From contig NZ_JBBYXL010000003.1 in the NCBI RefSeq assembly GCF_039655865.1, forward strand, positions 248,001-312,000: a stretch of 64,000 bases of DNA, given 5' to 3'. The translations under genes were made by a program, and so were the position numbers. The notes beneath the pieces are model-generated. The model saw only the letters and a program-made list of their open reading frames with translations. It had not been told where the DNA came from and made no database searches. This document shows, piece after piece, positions 16,691 through 26,209 of this stretch. This DNA is from Prosthecobacter sp. SYSU 5D2 (GTDB taxonomy: Bacteria > Verrucomicrobiota > Verrucomicrobiia > Verrucomicrobiales > Verrucomicrobiaceae). How positions within the stretch are numbered: the stretch's first letter is position 1; the number at the start of each line of letters is the position of its first letter.

Positions 16691-17167
16691 ATGAAATTCA
16701 GGTCTTCCCACTCCCGGAATATCGGCTTCACTCTTGTGGAAGCTATATTTACCATCGCTATTATTGGCATCATGGCATCTCTTGCGATCAGTGCCATTTC
16801 AAATGGAGCCCGGGATTCCTTTCGCATTGTCGCCCGGCAACAGCAGGCTGCGGTGCAAGAAGCCCTCAATGCCTGGGTGATGTCGCAATCGCGAGTCACC
16901 GTCAACGGAGTAGAAACCGCCCAGGTGCAATCCCTGGAATCCATCCGCAACACTTACAATTCCCTTAAAGTCACCTCTGCCCGCTTTGATAAAATCAAAC
17001 AAGCAGGCTTCCTGGATCCAGCCACCATCGAACATTTTGATGTGTATAGCAAAGACCAGGGAACTGACCGTCTCAAAACAGCAGCTCTGGAAGGTTCCAG
17101 ACAATATCTGTCCATGCCCGACTGGCAGCCCAATGCCGAACCACGTGTGGAATTGATTGATGAATAA
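16691..17167 (+). CDS. Type IV pilin-like protein (minor pseudopilin)
   Basis: A 158-residue prepilin-like protein. Leader MKFRSSHSRNIG is cut before FTLVEAIFTIAIIGIMASLAISAI, with Glu at +5 in the mature helix. The head is polar with no conserved Cys: it includes RDSFRIVARQQQAAVQEALNAW, a helical stretch typical of the pilin alpha-1C region. It starts 10 bases after the preceding terminator. It probably forms part of a pseudopilus tip or minor subunit; its specific role is not recognised. Confidence 0.85.
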   Translation: MKFRSSHSRNIGFTLVEAIFTIAIIGIMASLAISAISNGARDSFRIVARQQQAAVQEALNAWVMSQSRVTVNGVETAQVQSLESIRNTYNSLKVTSARFDKIKQAGFLDPATIEHFDVYSKDQGTDRLKTAALEGSRQYLSMPDWQPNAEPRVELIDE

Positions 17168-17185
17168 TCCCCTGCCCTTCTTCTC

Positions 17186-17602
17186 ATGACCACCTGCCTT
17201 TCAACTCATGTGAACCGCACCTGGAAAAAGCTCTGGGGCGGTTTTTCTTTGGTGGAGATGATGGCCTGCGTTTCCATCATCGGCATCATTGCCTTCATGG
17301 CCATTCCGTCCATTACCCGGATGAGGTCGGATGGTGAGCGCAATCTGGCCATCACCCGGGCTGAAGCCCTCAACCTCGCCCAGTCCACTTTCATTCAGGT
17401 CAAGGGCCGCACTGAGGCGGCCGCGCTCTGGAACAGCGCCAATAATGAAGCCCGCTATAACATGCTCCGGGACTACATGAGCTATGCCGAGCCCAGCCTG
17501 ACCCAATACCTGCCTTCCGGTTACACGCTGACTTTTTCTCCCAATATCACCTCCATGCAGAAAGCTGCTTTAAACGGACCCTCCGGCAAAATCGCCTACT
17601 GA
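17186..17602 (+). CDS. Type IV pilin-like protein (minor pseudopilin)
   Basis: A 138-residue prepilin-like protein. An 18-residue leader with a basic patch (NRTWKKLWGG) precedes FSLVEMMACVSIIGIIAFMAIPSI, with Glu at +5. A Cys sits inside the hydrophobic helix, which is unusual. The head includes RSDGERNLAITRAEALNLAQSTFI and a C-terminal GPSGKIAY. It begins 18 bases after the previous stop and ends 9 bases before the next start, so translation is probably coupled through the cluster. Confidence 0.85.
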   Translation: MTTCLSTHVNRTWKKLWGGFSLVEMMACVSIIGIIAFMAIPSITRMRSDGERNLAITRAEALNLAQSTFIQVKGRTEAAALWNSANNEARYNMLRDYMSYAEPSLTQYLPSGYTLTFSPNITSMQKAALNGPSGKIAY

Positions 17603-17611
17603 GGAAAAATC

Positions 17612-18229
17612 ATGAGTCAATCTGGGAACATCGCAGGCCAGAGTCTGGCTGCCCCCTCGCTCTTTGTCAATGGAGCCGGGCAGGCGGTCATGCCCTTCTA
17701 CAGGCTTTCGCGTGTTTCCAAGGGCGGACAAGAAATGCCCCGCCGTCATTCTTATGATGCCAGAGGCTTCTCAGTAACCGAACTGGTCATCACGATCGCC
17801 ATTCTTGGGGTCCTCGCTGGAGTCGTCATTGTCAGCATGACCGGCACCTTTGGCGCCAGCCAGGAGACCCTGGCCAAAGCCCGTGTGGAAATGCTGAACT
17901 CCGCCCTCCACCGCTGGGCCATGGCCTACCCGGAGATGTATTTCCCGGCCAGTGCAGGCAGTATCAATGACGAGCTGTATGTCCTGCGGGCGCTCCAGTT
18001 CCGGGACCCGGATGAGAACAAGGCCGCTATCGGATCCCCCTTCATGCCGCCGGAATACAACCCGCGCGATTCGTCCTCCACGGAGGATTACCGTATCCGT
18101 TGGAACGGCCGCATCTTTGAACTGCTGCGCCCCGGCCAGCAGGGCACCGGCCTGCTCATGGTCTTTGATGCTTCTGACATCACAGATCCGGTCACCTTTG
18201 CTGAGGATTACAAACCTGGCAGTTTCTAA
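17612..18229 (+). CDS. Type IV pilin-like protein with long leader
   Basis: A 205-residue protein with a prepilin motif G/FSVTEL followed by VITIAILGVLAGVVIV, so Glu is again at +5. The head domain is larger than those of its neighbours, with PEMYFPASAGSINDELYVLRAL and a C-terminal MVFDASDITDP. Counted from 17612 the leader is 52 residues, far longer than usual, although a GAGGA ribosome site lies just upstream. A second ATG at 17735 (MPRRHSYDARG) gives an 11-residue leader and may be the true start. The next gene, the ATPase, begins 14 bases after the stop. Confidence 0.8.
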   Translation: MSQSGNIAGQSLAAPSLFVNGAGQAVMPFYRLSRVSKGGQEMPRRHSYDARGFSVTELVITIAILGVLAGVVIVSMTGTFGASQETLAKARVEMLNSALHRWAMAYPEMYFPASAGSINDELYVLRALQFRDPDENKAAIGSPFMPPEYNPRDSSSTEDYRIRWNGRIFELLRPGQQGTGLLMVFDASDITDPVTFAEDYKPGSF

Positions 18230-18243
18230 CTGCTGCGCCGCCT

Positions 18244-20412
18244 ATGTCTGCCCATCTTCTAACACCGCAAGAACCAGCTTCCCAATCCTTTGGAGAAGCA
18301 AGTAATCTGACTAGCACGACAATCGACGCCAGGCTGGCAGCGATCATCTCCATCGAAGGCATGGCTCTGCAGCACAATATGCTGCCGGTGAACCTGCTGC
18401 GGGAGAGCTGCTCTCCGGAAGCCGAGCGCATCGTCAGAAAACTCGGCCGCGTCCCCTATGTGGCGGACCCCTGGCTGCCGGTCACCATGGTCGGCCCACT
18501 TCTGGTGATGGCCCACCACAACCCGCGCGCAGGGGATACCTGGGGCGTGCCAGGCTTCCTGACCCTGCGCATCCTCATCACCCCGGAGCAGTATCAGAAG
18601 ACCCGGAAAGACCTCGTTCAGCGCTTCGGCCAGCTCCCCATTGCGCAACAAAACGCCCTGGAAAATGTCCAGCCGCCCCGCTTTCCAGAGCTTGGTCTGG
18701 AAGGCACTTTTGAATGGCTGCTGGAGCATTATCCTTTTGATCCGGCGGAGGTGACGAAGATGCGCGGCTTTTACGAAAGCCAGAAGGAAAAAACCGCCAC
18801 GCTTGAGGCCTCCCACTTCAACTCCATTCAGCGGAACCTTGGCCCCGCCCTTCAATACATGGTCAGCGGCGGCCGCAGCCTTTGCTTTGCCGCCAGTGAA
18901 GCACAGCGCCAGACCTTTTTCCCGCTCCCTCTGCTGGAGCGCCACACGGTTTATCCCCTGTACATCGGCAAAAACGCCGTGTTCCTGCTCTCCGAACACA
19001 CGGATTGTTATTCCTTTGAAGATGAGTGGCTGTCCATGGGAAATGCCGCCGTCAAGATCATCCCCGTGCTGGCTGATCCTGCAGCCATCCGCGATGCCAT
19101 CAACCGGGCAGGCGCCACCTTTGATCCCAGCGGCGTGGTCAAGATGGACAAGACCACTCTCACCGCCTCCGTCACGGGGAATGAGAACGTTGTGGACATC
19201 ATGGCCGAGGACATGGCCCGCATCAATCCGTCCAACCCCAACCACACCGCAGAAGAGCTCGTCCAGTGGGCGCTCTTCACCGCCATCCGCTGCCGCGCCT
19301 CAGATCTTCACCTGGAGAAGTTTTACAACCTCGCCCGGTTCCGTGCGCGCATGGACGGCAACATGAAAACGATCCTGACGGCACCGGAAACCCAGCTTAA
19401 CCGCTTCGTTGCCCTGCTGAAAAACTATGCCGGCATGAACCAGAACCGGCAGGAATGCCAGGATGGCCGCTTCGGCCTCAGCATCGGCCGCCGCCGGGTG
19501 GACGTGCGTGTTGCAGCCGTTCCCACACGCCGGGAATTTCAAAAGGTCATCATGCGCTTTTTGGACAAGCAGGACGGCGTCAAACGGCTGGCCGATTTCA
19601 ACCTCGGTCAACGCCAGATTGACATCCTCACCCGCACCATGACGCGTGACCAGGGCCTCATTCTCGTCACCGGTCCCACCGGATCCGGTAAAACCACCAC
19701 CCTCTACGCCCTCCTCAACAGCGTCAATGATGACAGTGTCAACATCCAGACGATTGAGGACCCCATCGAATACGAAGTGGAAGGCATCAACCAGACCCAG
19801 ACTAACTCCCATGTCGGACTGGACTTTGCCAACGGCCTCCGCTCCCTCCTCCGTGCTGACCCGGACATCATCCTCATCGGTGAATCACGGGATGCCGAGA
19901 CTGCCAATGCAGCGGTCAATGCCGCCCTCACCGGCCACCTTGTTCTCACCACCCTCCACGCCAATGACAGTCTGCGGGCGGTCTCACGGCTCATGAGCAT
20001 GGGTGTGGAAAAATACCTGCTTGCAGATTCACTGGCCCTTTCCCAGGCCCAGCGCCTTGTGCGCCGCCTCTGCACATTTTGCAAACGTCCGATGGCCGTC
20101 CCCCCGGATGTCCAGGATCTGCTGGCCAAGCAAAACGTCATCACCCATCCTCTCACCCAGCCCATTTACAGCCCTGTCGGCTGCCAGGAATGCCATGGAA
20201 CAGGTTATTCGGGCCGGGTCGCCCTCATGGAACTTTGTGAAATCAGCACTGAGCTGCGCGACCTCATTGAAGAGGCTGCTCCCATGTCCGCCATGCGCTC
20301 ATGTGCTTTCAAACACGGTTTTTTCTCCCTTTATCAAGAAGGTCTCATGCAGGTCATCGCCGGCAATACCAGCCTGGATGAGATCAAATGCCTGGCCTAC
20401 ACCGCCGCCTGA
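18244..20412 (+). CDS. GspE/PilB-type secretion/pilus assembly ATPase
   Basis: This 722-residue protein has an N-terminal half (about 340 residues) related only loosely to the N1/N2 domains of GspE, and a C-terminal ATPase. The ATPase has Walker A GPTGSGKTTT (near residue 477), an Asp box IEDPIEYEVEG, Walker B DPDIILIGESRD and a His box TTLHANDS. The zinc-site pairs are CTFC (about 611) and CQEC (about 647). In the Walker B block, GESRD replaces the usual GEIRD. Such hexameric ATPases drive pilin assembly at the inner membrane. It sits directly after the four pilin genes; no PilC/GspF platform or secretin gene is in the window. Confidence 0.92.
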   Translation: MSAHLLTPQEPASQSFGEASNLTSTTIDARLAAIISIEGMALQHNMLPVNLLRESCSPEAERIVRKLGRVPYVADPWLPVTMVGPLLVMAHHNPRAGDTWGVPGFLTLRILITPEQYQKTRKDLVQRFGQLPIAQQNALENVQPPRFPELGLEGTFEWLLEHYPFDPAEVTKMRGFYESQKEKTATLEASHFNSIQRNLGPALQYMVSGGRSLCFAASEAQRQTFFPLPLLERHTVYPLYIGKNAVFLLSEHTDCYSFEDEWLSMGNAAVKIIPVLADPAAIRDAINRAGATFDPSGVVKMDKTTLTASVTGNENVVDIMAEDMARINPSNPNHTAEELVQWALFTAIRCRASDLHLEKFYNLARFRARMDGNMKTILTAPETQLNRFVALLKNYAGMNQNRQECQDGRFGLSIGRRRVDVRVAAVPTRREFQKVIMRFLDKQDGVKRLADFNLGQRQIDILTRTMTRDQGLILVTGPTGSGKTTTLYALLNSVNDDSVNIQTIEDPIEYEVEGINQTQTNSHVGLDFANGLRSLLRADPDIILIGESRDAETANAAVNAALTGHLVLTTLHANDSLRAVSRLMSMGVEKYLLADSLALSQAQRLVRRLCTFCKRPMAVPPDVQDLLAKQNVITHPLTQPIYSPVGCQECHGTGYSGRVALMELCEISTELRDLIEEAAPMSAMRSCAFKHGFFSLYQEGLMQVIAGNTSLDEIKCLAYTAA

Positions 20413-20432
20413 CAACCGATTGTATTCCCGTT

Positions 20433-20873
20433 ATGTTCCCTTCTTCACCTGCCCAAACCCACCGCGCCCATGGCCGCATCCTGGTCGTGGATGACGAGCA
20501 CCAGATGCTCGCCGTCACCAAGGCCATTCTCAATGCCCACGGCATGGAAGTCGTCGTCACTGACTCGGGGGCACAGGCCCTTCAGCTCTTTGCAGACTGT
20601 CTGCCCAGCCCTGAACGGTTTTCTGTCGTCGTGCTGGATCTCACCATGCCCGGCGGCCTTTCCGGGTTCGAGGTCATGGAACAGCTCCATAAGCTGGACC
20701 CTGACATCTGTGTCATCGCCTGCAGCGGCTTTTTTCAGGAGGATGCCCGTGATCTCTGCCAGGCCATCGGATTTACCGATGTACTGCAAAAACCCTATAC
20801 CCTGGAACATCTGGTAGCCACCGTGAGGCGGGGCCTCGCACGTGACCGTGCCATGCATGACACCCTGGCATGA
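20433..20873 (+). CDS. Single-domain response regulator
   Basis: A 146-residue protein consisting of one receiver (REC) domain: ILVVDDE at the start (acidic pocket), phosphoacceptor Asp near residue 69 in [10 protein letters not shown], and a conserved Lys in [10 protein letters not shown]. There is no output domain. It overlaps the histidine kinase gene by 4 bases (ATGA), so the two are translationally coupled and probably form a phosphorelay. Its likely output is protein-protein contact, for example with the upstream ATPase, but that is inference. The frame is open further 5' (ATG at 20388), which would overlap the ATPase gene; [17 protein letters not shown] at 20433 is preferred. Confidence 0.9.
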   Translation: MFPSSPAQTHRAHGRILVVDDEHQMLAVTKAILNAHGMEVVVTDSGAQALQLFADCLPSPERFSVVVLDLTMPGGLSGFEVMEQLHKLDPDICVIACSGFFQEDARDLCQAIGFTDVLQKPYTLEHLVATVRRGLARDRAMHDTLA

Positions 20874-23650
20874 ACATGCGCTTTCCCATCGCCACCCGTT
20901 TCATGCTGCTGGGTGTCCTCGCAGTGCTCATCGGCGTTTTGGTCACCGCTACGGCGTTTCTCTGGCAGGATTTCCAGATCCTGCGCATGGTCCAGCGTTC
21001 CTACCTGGGATCGGTCGTTCAGGCTGCCCAGTCAGAGCTGCGCGCCCAGGGCCACTCCCCGGAGACCCTCGTCAGCCGGACTGACCACAGCCGCGAATCC
21101 ATCATTCATTTGAAGATGCGCCTCCAGATCGTGGATGTGCCCCCTCATGTGCAGGACCTGGGACTGCGCGTAGAAATTGTCGGCCCCAATGCCGCCCAGG
21201 GTCTGCCGCCAACCCATAAATCCCCTTTTGTCATCGTGCATGACACCCCTGTGGAGCTTCTCCCCACTGAGCCGGACGATGCCCAGCTTCAGGACATCGT
21301 TTACCGCGTTATGGCTGGCTCTGCCGTCGTCATTGGCCAGTCTCCCGTTTCCATCAAAACCAGCCTGGACGAGCCGGCCGGATGGCTGATGGCCGGTGCC
21401 CCGCTGATGAATGAAGAAGGCCGCATCGCGGGTGTCGTCATTGCACGCCAGCCTCTCGTCCAGTTCCGCCATTTGCTCAATGTTCCCCGCCTCATGGTCC
21501 CCATTCTGGGCACATGCATCGGCCTGCTCCCCGCCATCCTTGGTTTCTACCTGGTTGGCCGCAGCATCAGCCGCAAGACCGCCGCCCTGAAAGACGGTTT
21601 TGACGCACTCCGCCAGGGCCACCTGAATTACCGCCTGCCCGCCGGCGGCATGGATGACCTGGACGCCCTGCACCGGCAGTTTAACGAAGCCATCACCGGC
21701 TTCCAGCAGGAGGAATCCCGCCGCCAGCAGCTCGTCGGTGAATTCCAGGCCGCCCGCAAACAGGCAGAAGTCGCCACGGCCGCGAAAGGTGATTTCCTGG
21801 CCAACATGAGCCATGAGATCCGCACCCCCATGAACGGCATCATCGGCACCACCTCCCTCCTCATTGAGATGGGCCTGGATAACGAGCAGGAGGAGCTCGT
21901 CCGCATGATTCGCAGCAGTGGCGAATCCCTCCTCCACCTCATCAATGACATCCTCGATTTCTCCAAAATCGAATCCGCCAAAATGGAGATCGAGGACATG
22001 CCTGTGGAGATGGAAAAGCTTCTTGCTGAAGTGGCGGATGTCTTTTCCTACCGCGCCGCCGAAAAGAACGTCGAGATCAATTTTCACATGGATCCGGCCC
22101 TCCCACGCATGTTTCGTGGTGATTTCCAGCGCATCAAACAGGTCCTCGTCAACCTTGTCGGCAATGCCATCAAGTTTACCGAGCAAGGGGAGATCCTCAT
22201 CCTCGCCCGGCAGGTCAGCCGCAAGACCCCGCAGGGTGACATTCCCCACCTCCACTTTTCCGTGCGCGATACCGGCATCGGCATCTCTCCGGACAAGATC
22301 GGCAGCCTGTTCCAGGCTTTCACCCAGGCAGACAGCTCCACCACACGCAAATATGGCGGCACCGGTCTCGGACTCGCCATTTGCCGCAAGCTGTGCCGCC
22401 TCATGGGCGGGGAGATCAGCGTCATCAGCGAAGAAGGCCATGGCTCCGACTTCTTCTTTGAACTGCCTCTCCGCATCGCCCAGGATGAGGCCGGACGTGA
22501 GGAGGAAATCGGCTGGCAGGACACCATCCGGAACTCCCGCATTGTTTATCACAGCCCTCACACCACCACCCAGCAGATCCTCAGCCAGACCCTCCAGCAA
22601 TGGGCCGTCTCTGCCATTGCCCTGCCGCAGCTTCCTGAGCCCCCTTCCGCCCTTTCCCGTGAGCTGGATGACGCCCCAGTGTTTATTTTCGATGCAAGCG
22701 CCCACACGCCCGAATCCGCTGCGCCCTTGATGAAAGCGGCCACCGGGCAGGGCACCGGCATTCTGGTTCTGCTTCCGCTCACGCTCTGGAAACTGCGCGA
22801 CCAGTTTGCCCCGCCAGGATATGCCCGGTTCATCAAATTGAGCAAACCGGCCAAACGCCGTGAGCTTCTCCGCAGCCTGGCGGAGCTGGTGAAAATGCCC
22901 CGGGTGCTCCCTGCTCCACCGACGCCGCCCGTGCTGCAGCAGCCCACTCTGCGCCCCCCCACACATCCCTTTTCAGCGCCCCTCGCCTGGGGTGCACCGC
23001 CCGCCAGTCCACCCCTCACTGCCACCCAGCCTGCCATGTCACTGCCAAACTCCGATCCTGTCTGGTTGCAGCCGGCACCGCCTGCTCCCCCCACACCTCC
23101 ATCCCTCACCAGCGTGTTCCAGCCGCCAGAACCTGCCCCCTTTAACAGCCGTGCTGGCGAGGCCGGGCATGATGCCCACATTTCCAAAGAAACTAACCGC
23201 GCCATCTCCGCCGCCGCCAATGCCAATGGGGACAGCTTTGCCAAGCTCAATCCCGCCCGCATTCTCCTTGTCGAAGACCAGCCGCTGAACCAAAAGATCG
23301 CCACCATGTTGCTTCAGCGCCTGGGTTATGCCCAGGTGGATGTCGCCAACAACGGACAGGAGGCAGTGGAAATGGTCTCCACTGGCAGCTACGACCTTGT
23401 CTTCATGGACTTGCAGATGCCGGTGATGGGCGGCATTGACGCCGCACGCGCCATCCGCACCAACTTCCACCTCAAGAACCAGCCTGCCATCATCGCCATG
23501 ACCGGCCATGCCCTCACTGGCGTCAAGGAGGAGTGCAAAGAAGTTGGCATGAACGCCTTCCTGACCAAGCCTGTCAGCCTGGATGACTTCCGCAAGGCCA
23601 TCCCTCCCTGCCTGGAAAAAGAAGCCGCCCTCCGTCCCATGGTCATGTAA
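20870..23650 (+). CDS. Hybrid sensor histidine kinase with HAMP and C-terminal receiver
   Basis: A 926-residue membrane kinase. Two TM segments (about 8-32 and 205-232) flank a periplasmic sensor domain. A HAMP segment follows ([32 protein letters not shown]), then a HisKA domain with the phospho-His in [11 protein letters not shown] (about 315), and an HATPase_c with [17 protein letters not shown] and GGTGLGLAI. After a pseudo-receiver-like stretch and a Pro-rich linker (about 670-780), a REC domain ends the protein ([23 protein letters not shown] with Asp near 846; TKPVSL). The sensor domain is not recognised. It is the last gene of the pilin block and probably controls it with the small response regulator. 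Confidence 0.93.
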   Translation: MNMRFPIATRFMLLGVLAVLIGVLVTATAFLWQDFQILRMVQRSYLGSVVQAAQSELRAQGHSPETLVSRTDHSRESIIHLKMRLQIVDVPPHVQDLGLRVEIVGPNAAQGLPPTHKSPFVIVHDTPVELLPTEPDDAQLQDIVYRVMAGSAVVIGQSPVSIKTSLDEPAGWLMAGAPLMNEEGRIAGVVIARQPLVQFRHLLNVPRLMVPILGTCIGLLPAILGFYLVGRSISRKTAALKDGFDALRQGHLNYRLPAGGMDDLDALHRQFNEAITGFQQEESRRQQLVGEFQAARKQAEVATAAKGDFLANMSHEIRTPMNGIIGTTSLLIEMGLDNEQEELVRMIRSSGESLLHLINDILDFSKIESAKMEIEDMPVEMEKLLAEVADVFSYRAAEKNVEINFHMDPALPRMFRGDFQRIKQVLVNLVGNAIKFTEQGEILILARQVSRKTPQGDIPHLHFSVRDTGIGISPDKIGSLFQAFTQADSSTTRKYGGTGLGLAICRKLCRLMGGEISVISEEGHGSDFFFELPLRIAQDEAGREEEIGWQDTIRNSRIVYHSPHTTTQQILSQTLQQWAVSAIALPQLPEPPSALSRELDDAPVFIFDASAHTPESAAPLMKAATGQGTGILVLLPLTLWKLRDQFAPPGYARFIKLSKPAKRRELLRSLAELVKMPRVLPAPPTPPVLQQPTLRPPTHPFSAPLAWGAPPASPPLTATQPAMSLPNSDPVWLQPAPPAPPTPPSLTSVFQPPEPAPFNSRAGEAGHDAHISKETNRAISAAANANGDSFAKLNPARILLVEDQPLNQKIATMLLQRLGYAQVDVANNGQEAVEMVSTGSYDLVFMDLQMPVMGGIDAARAIRTNFHLKNQPAIIAMTGHALTGVKEECKEVGMNAFLTKPVSLDDFRKAIPPCLEKEAALRPMVM

Positions 23651-23670
23651 CCGCCTGCGCAAGCAGGTGG
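23651..23670. repeat. Short hairpin between convergent genes
   Basis: Arms CCGCCTGC and GCAGGTGG pair with one G-U, around a GCAA loop. No T tract follows in either direction, so it is not a standard intrinsic terminator; it lies between the kinase and SpmA/B-type genes. Confidence 0.4.
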
Positions 23671-23690
23671 TCATAGGGATAGATTCTGGT

Positions 23691-25112
23691 TCACCCAAAC
23701 ATCAGCCGGCCTAAAATCACCGACATCATCAGCCCCACCACGTCAGCCGTCAGCCCTGCCGCCAGGGCATGCCGGGTATTGCGGATGCTGACGGACCCAA
23801 AATACACCGCCAGCACATAAAACGTCGTCTCGGTGGAGCCAAACATGATGGCAGCCGTGTACTTCAGGTATTCCAGGATGTCATTGCGCACCAGAAGCTC
23901 ATTCAGGATCCCCAGGGAACCGCTGCCGCTCAGCGGCCTCATCAGCGCCATAGGCAGCAGTTCCACCGGAAACGAAACCAGATTCAGGAGCGGCGTCAGC
24001 ACATGCTCCAGCAGCAGCAGAGCGCCTGAGCTGCGAAAGATGGCCAGCGCCGCCAGCATCGCCACCAGGAAGGGCATGATGCGCGTGGCCACCGCAAATC
24101 CCTCTTTGGCCCCTTCCACAAACTCCTCATAAACCTTCACGCGGCGCGCCAGGGCAATGCCCATGGTGATGACCAGCAGCAGCGGGATGGCCACGCCGGA
24201 GGCTCCGTTCATCAGGCGGCGGATCAGCCCCGCCGCCGCATCCGGCTCCTCTTCCCCCGCTGCCTGGGCGGTCGCTTTAGCCTCGGCTGCACGGGCGTCC
24301 GCAGCCTCCAGCACCTGCGTCATCCCCGTCGCATCCAGCACTCCCTGGCGCACGCTGGGCGCGGCCAGCTCCAGCACCACCCCGCCGGCGAAAAGGACCA
24401 GCAGCACCGTCAGCAGCAGCTTCGCGCGTGAGGTCATCCTTGAGTTCTCTTCCGGCGCAGCATCCGATGCAGACTCCCCCATGCTGTCCACGGCCCTTTC
24501 AGGCGCTGCGGGCCGGAGGCGAAAAGCAGGCAGATTTTGCAGCGTCTTTGCAGCAAGAATGGCCGTCAGCGTTGTGCAGGCCGTGGCAACAATCGTCGGC
24601 ACAATGATCTGATAAGCCCCCTTCACCCCGGCCGCGCTCAGGTAGTTGATCACCGTCATCGGGATCAGAGTGAATGCCGCCGTGTTCAGTGCGAGGAAAG
24701 TCACCATCGCATTGCTGGCGGTGTCCTTGTGCGGATTCAGCTCCTGCAGATGCGTCATCGCCTTCAGTCCCAGCGGAGTGGCATTGTTCCCAAGCCCCAG
24801 CATGTTGGCCGCCAGGTTCATGATCATGGCGCTCATTGCCGGATGGTCGCGCGGCACATCCGGAAAAATACGCCTCATGATGGGTGACAGCGCACGTGCG
24901 GCAAATTCCAGCAGCCCGGCCTTTTCCATCAGCCTCATCACCCCCAGCCAGAACATCATCATCCCCGCCAGCGGCAGTGCGATATCCATCACCGCCGTCT
25001 TGGACATGCTCAGAGCGGACGTAATCACCCCGTTTTCACCCGTGAAGCGGCCCAGCAGTCCGGCCACCAGCAGTCCGATAAGTATGAGGGAGGCCCAGAT
25101 ATAATTCAGCAT
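23691..25112 (-). CDS. Nucleoside recognition (Gate) domain membrane protein, SpmA-SpmB-like fusion
   Basis: A 473-residue membrane protein. Two homologous Gate/nucleoside-recognition blocks are visible: the first with IALPLAGMMMFWLGVM and NMLGLGNNATPLGLKAM, the second with LPMALMRPLSGSGSLG and FGSTETTFYVLAVYFGS. These match SpmA (N-terminal) and SpmB (C-terminal) of spore formers, here fused in one chain with a variable, Ala/Glu-rich linker. About ten TM helices are expected. Its role outside sporulation is unknown; transport of a small solute is suspected for the family. The frame extends 58 codons upstream, but MLNYIWASLILIGLL at 25112 leaves room for the divergent MerR gene and is the natural start. 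Confidence 0.87.
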   Translation of the reverse strand: MLNYIWASLILIGLLVAGLLGRFTGENGVITSALSMSKTAVMDIALPLAGMMMFWLGVMRLMEKAGLLEFAARALSPIMRRIFPDVPRDHPAMSAMIMNLAANMLGLGNNATPLGLKAMTHLQELNPHKDTASNAMVTFLALNTAAFTLIPMTVINYLSAAGVKGAYQIIVPTIVATACTTLTAILAAKTLQNLPAFRLRPAAPERAVDSMGESASDAAPEENSRMTSRAKLLLTVLLVLFAGGVVLELAAPSVRQGVLDATGMTQVLEAADARAAEAKATAQAAGEEEPDAAAGLIRRLMNGASGVAIPLLLVITMGIALARRVKVYEEFVEGAKEGFAVATRIMPFLVAMLAALAIFRSSGALLLLEHVLTPLLNLVSFPVELLPMALMRPLSGSGSLGILNELLVRNDILEYLKYTAAIMFGSTETTFYVLAVYFGSVSIRNTRHALAAGLTADVVGLMMSVILGRLMFG

Positions 25113-25224
25113 GGACTGGAAAAGAACGCTCCCCAGTGAACAATCAACCGGGATTCCGCAGATGTGATATTTTGACCAGCCTCCTGTTCCCCTTCCCGCC
25201 CCTGCGGCGTATTCCCCTTCGATT

Positions 25225-26166
25225 ATGCTTTCTACGATCCAGGCCGCCAGCATCCGCAGCGGATTGAGCCCCCATGTCATCCGCATTTGGGAACGCCGCT
25301 ATGAGGCCCTCACCCCCTCACGCACCGGTACCAACCGCCGCATGTATTGCGATGAGGAAATCGAGCGGCTCAAGCTCCTCCGCGAGCTCACGGAAAACGG
25401 CCACCGCATCGGCAACATCGCCCGCCTGGACAAGGGCCAGCTGGAGCAGATGCTCAAGCAGACCCTCACCCGGCCTACCTCCGGCACCGCCAGCTTCAGC
25501 GTGGATGCCACAGCTCTTCTGGAAACGGAAGAGCACTTCATCAAACAGTGCATTGAGGCCACCATGGCCTACGACTCCGAGCGTCTTCGCCGCCTCCTGC
25601 AGCGTGCCCGCATTCTCTTTGGCCAGCGCTGCATGGTCCACCGCGTCATCTGCCCGCTCATCCAGCAGGTGGGGGATTCCTGGCAGGCCGGCCACATCAG
25701 GCCCAGCCACGAGCACATCGCCACCTCCGTCATCCGGGAGGTTTTGATGACGCCCGTTCCCGGCAGCCAGGTCGCCCAGTCCGCACCGGAAGTCGTCATC
25801 TCCACCCCCGTGGGGGAGGTGCATGAGCTGGGTGCCCTTCTAGTCGCCTCCTCTGCCCGCGACCTCGGCTGGAGGGTCACCTACCTTGGCCCAAATCTGC
25901 CCACGGAAGAAATCGTCGCTTGTGCCCGTGCCCGGAAAGTTCGCGCAGTCGCCCTTAGCGTTGTTTATCCGGACCGCTGCCCCGTCATCCAGGAAAAGCT
26001 GCGCAAAATCCGCAACCTCATGCCGGAGTCCATGGCCCTCATCGTTGGTGGGCGTGCCGCTTCCGGCTATGCTGAAAACCTCACCGACCTTAAAATCCAT
26101 TGGGCCCATGATCTCAGCGGACTTGACCAGCTCCTGGTCAAGCTTTCGTCCGGCACCGCAGTCTGA
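25225..26166 (+). CDS. MerR-family regulator with B12-binding domain (CarH/LitR-like)
   Basis: A 313-residue protein: an N-terminal MerR winged helix (STIQAASIRSGLSPHVIRIWERRY, then RRMYCDEEIERL), a helical bundle with the motif Wx9EH (W153, EH163-164), and a Rossmann cobalamin-binding domain with VHELG (E198, H200). In CarH the Trp and Glu/His face the adenosyl group of AdoCbl and the later His ligates cobalt; light splits the ligand and releases the repressor from DNA. All these residues are in place and the spacing (47 from W to H) fits. It is divergent from the SpmA/B gene (112 bases between), a possible target. No carotenoid genes are near. Confidence 0.88.
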   Translation: MLSTIQAASIRSGLSPHVIRIWERRYEALTPSRTGTNRRMYCDEEIERLKLLRELTENGHRIGNIARLDKGQLEQMLKQTLTRPTSGTASFSVDATALLETEEHFIKQCIEATMAYDSERLRRLLQRARILFGQRCMVHRVICPLIQQVGDSWQAGHIRPSHEHIATSVIREVLMTPVPGSQVAQSAPEVVISTPVGEVHELGALLVASSARDLGWRVTYLGPNLPTEEIVACARARKVRAVALSVVYPDRCPVIQEKLRKIRNLMPESMALIVGGRAASGYAENLTDLKIHWAHDLSGLDQLLVKLSSGTAV

Positions 26167-26209
26167 GGTTTGACACGGGAAGGCCAGCCGCTACGCTCGC
26201 GGACCCACC

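Noticed and set aside
21032-22966. 644-residue open frame on the minus strand
   Set aside because: It is antisense to the histidine kinase with its HAMP, HisKA and HATPase motifs. Long antisense frames are common in GC-rich coding DNA.
23651-23690. Intrinsic terminator between the kinase and SpmA/B-type genes
   Set aside because: The stem is good but lacks a T tract on either strand, so it is listed only as a hairpin.
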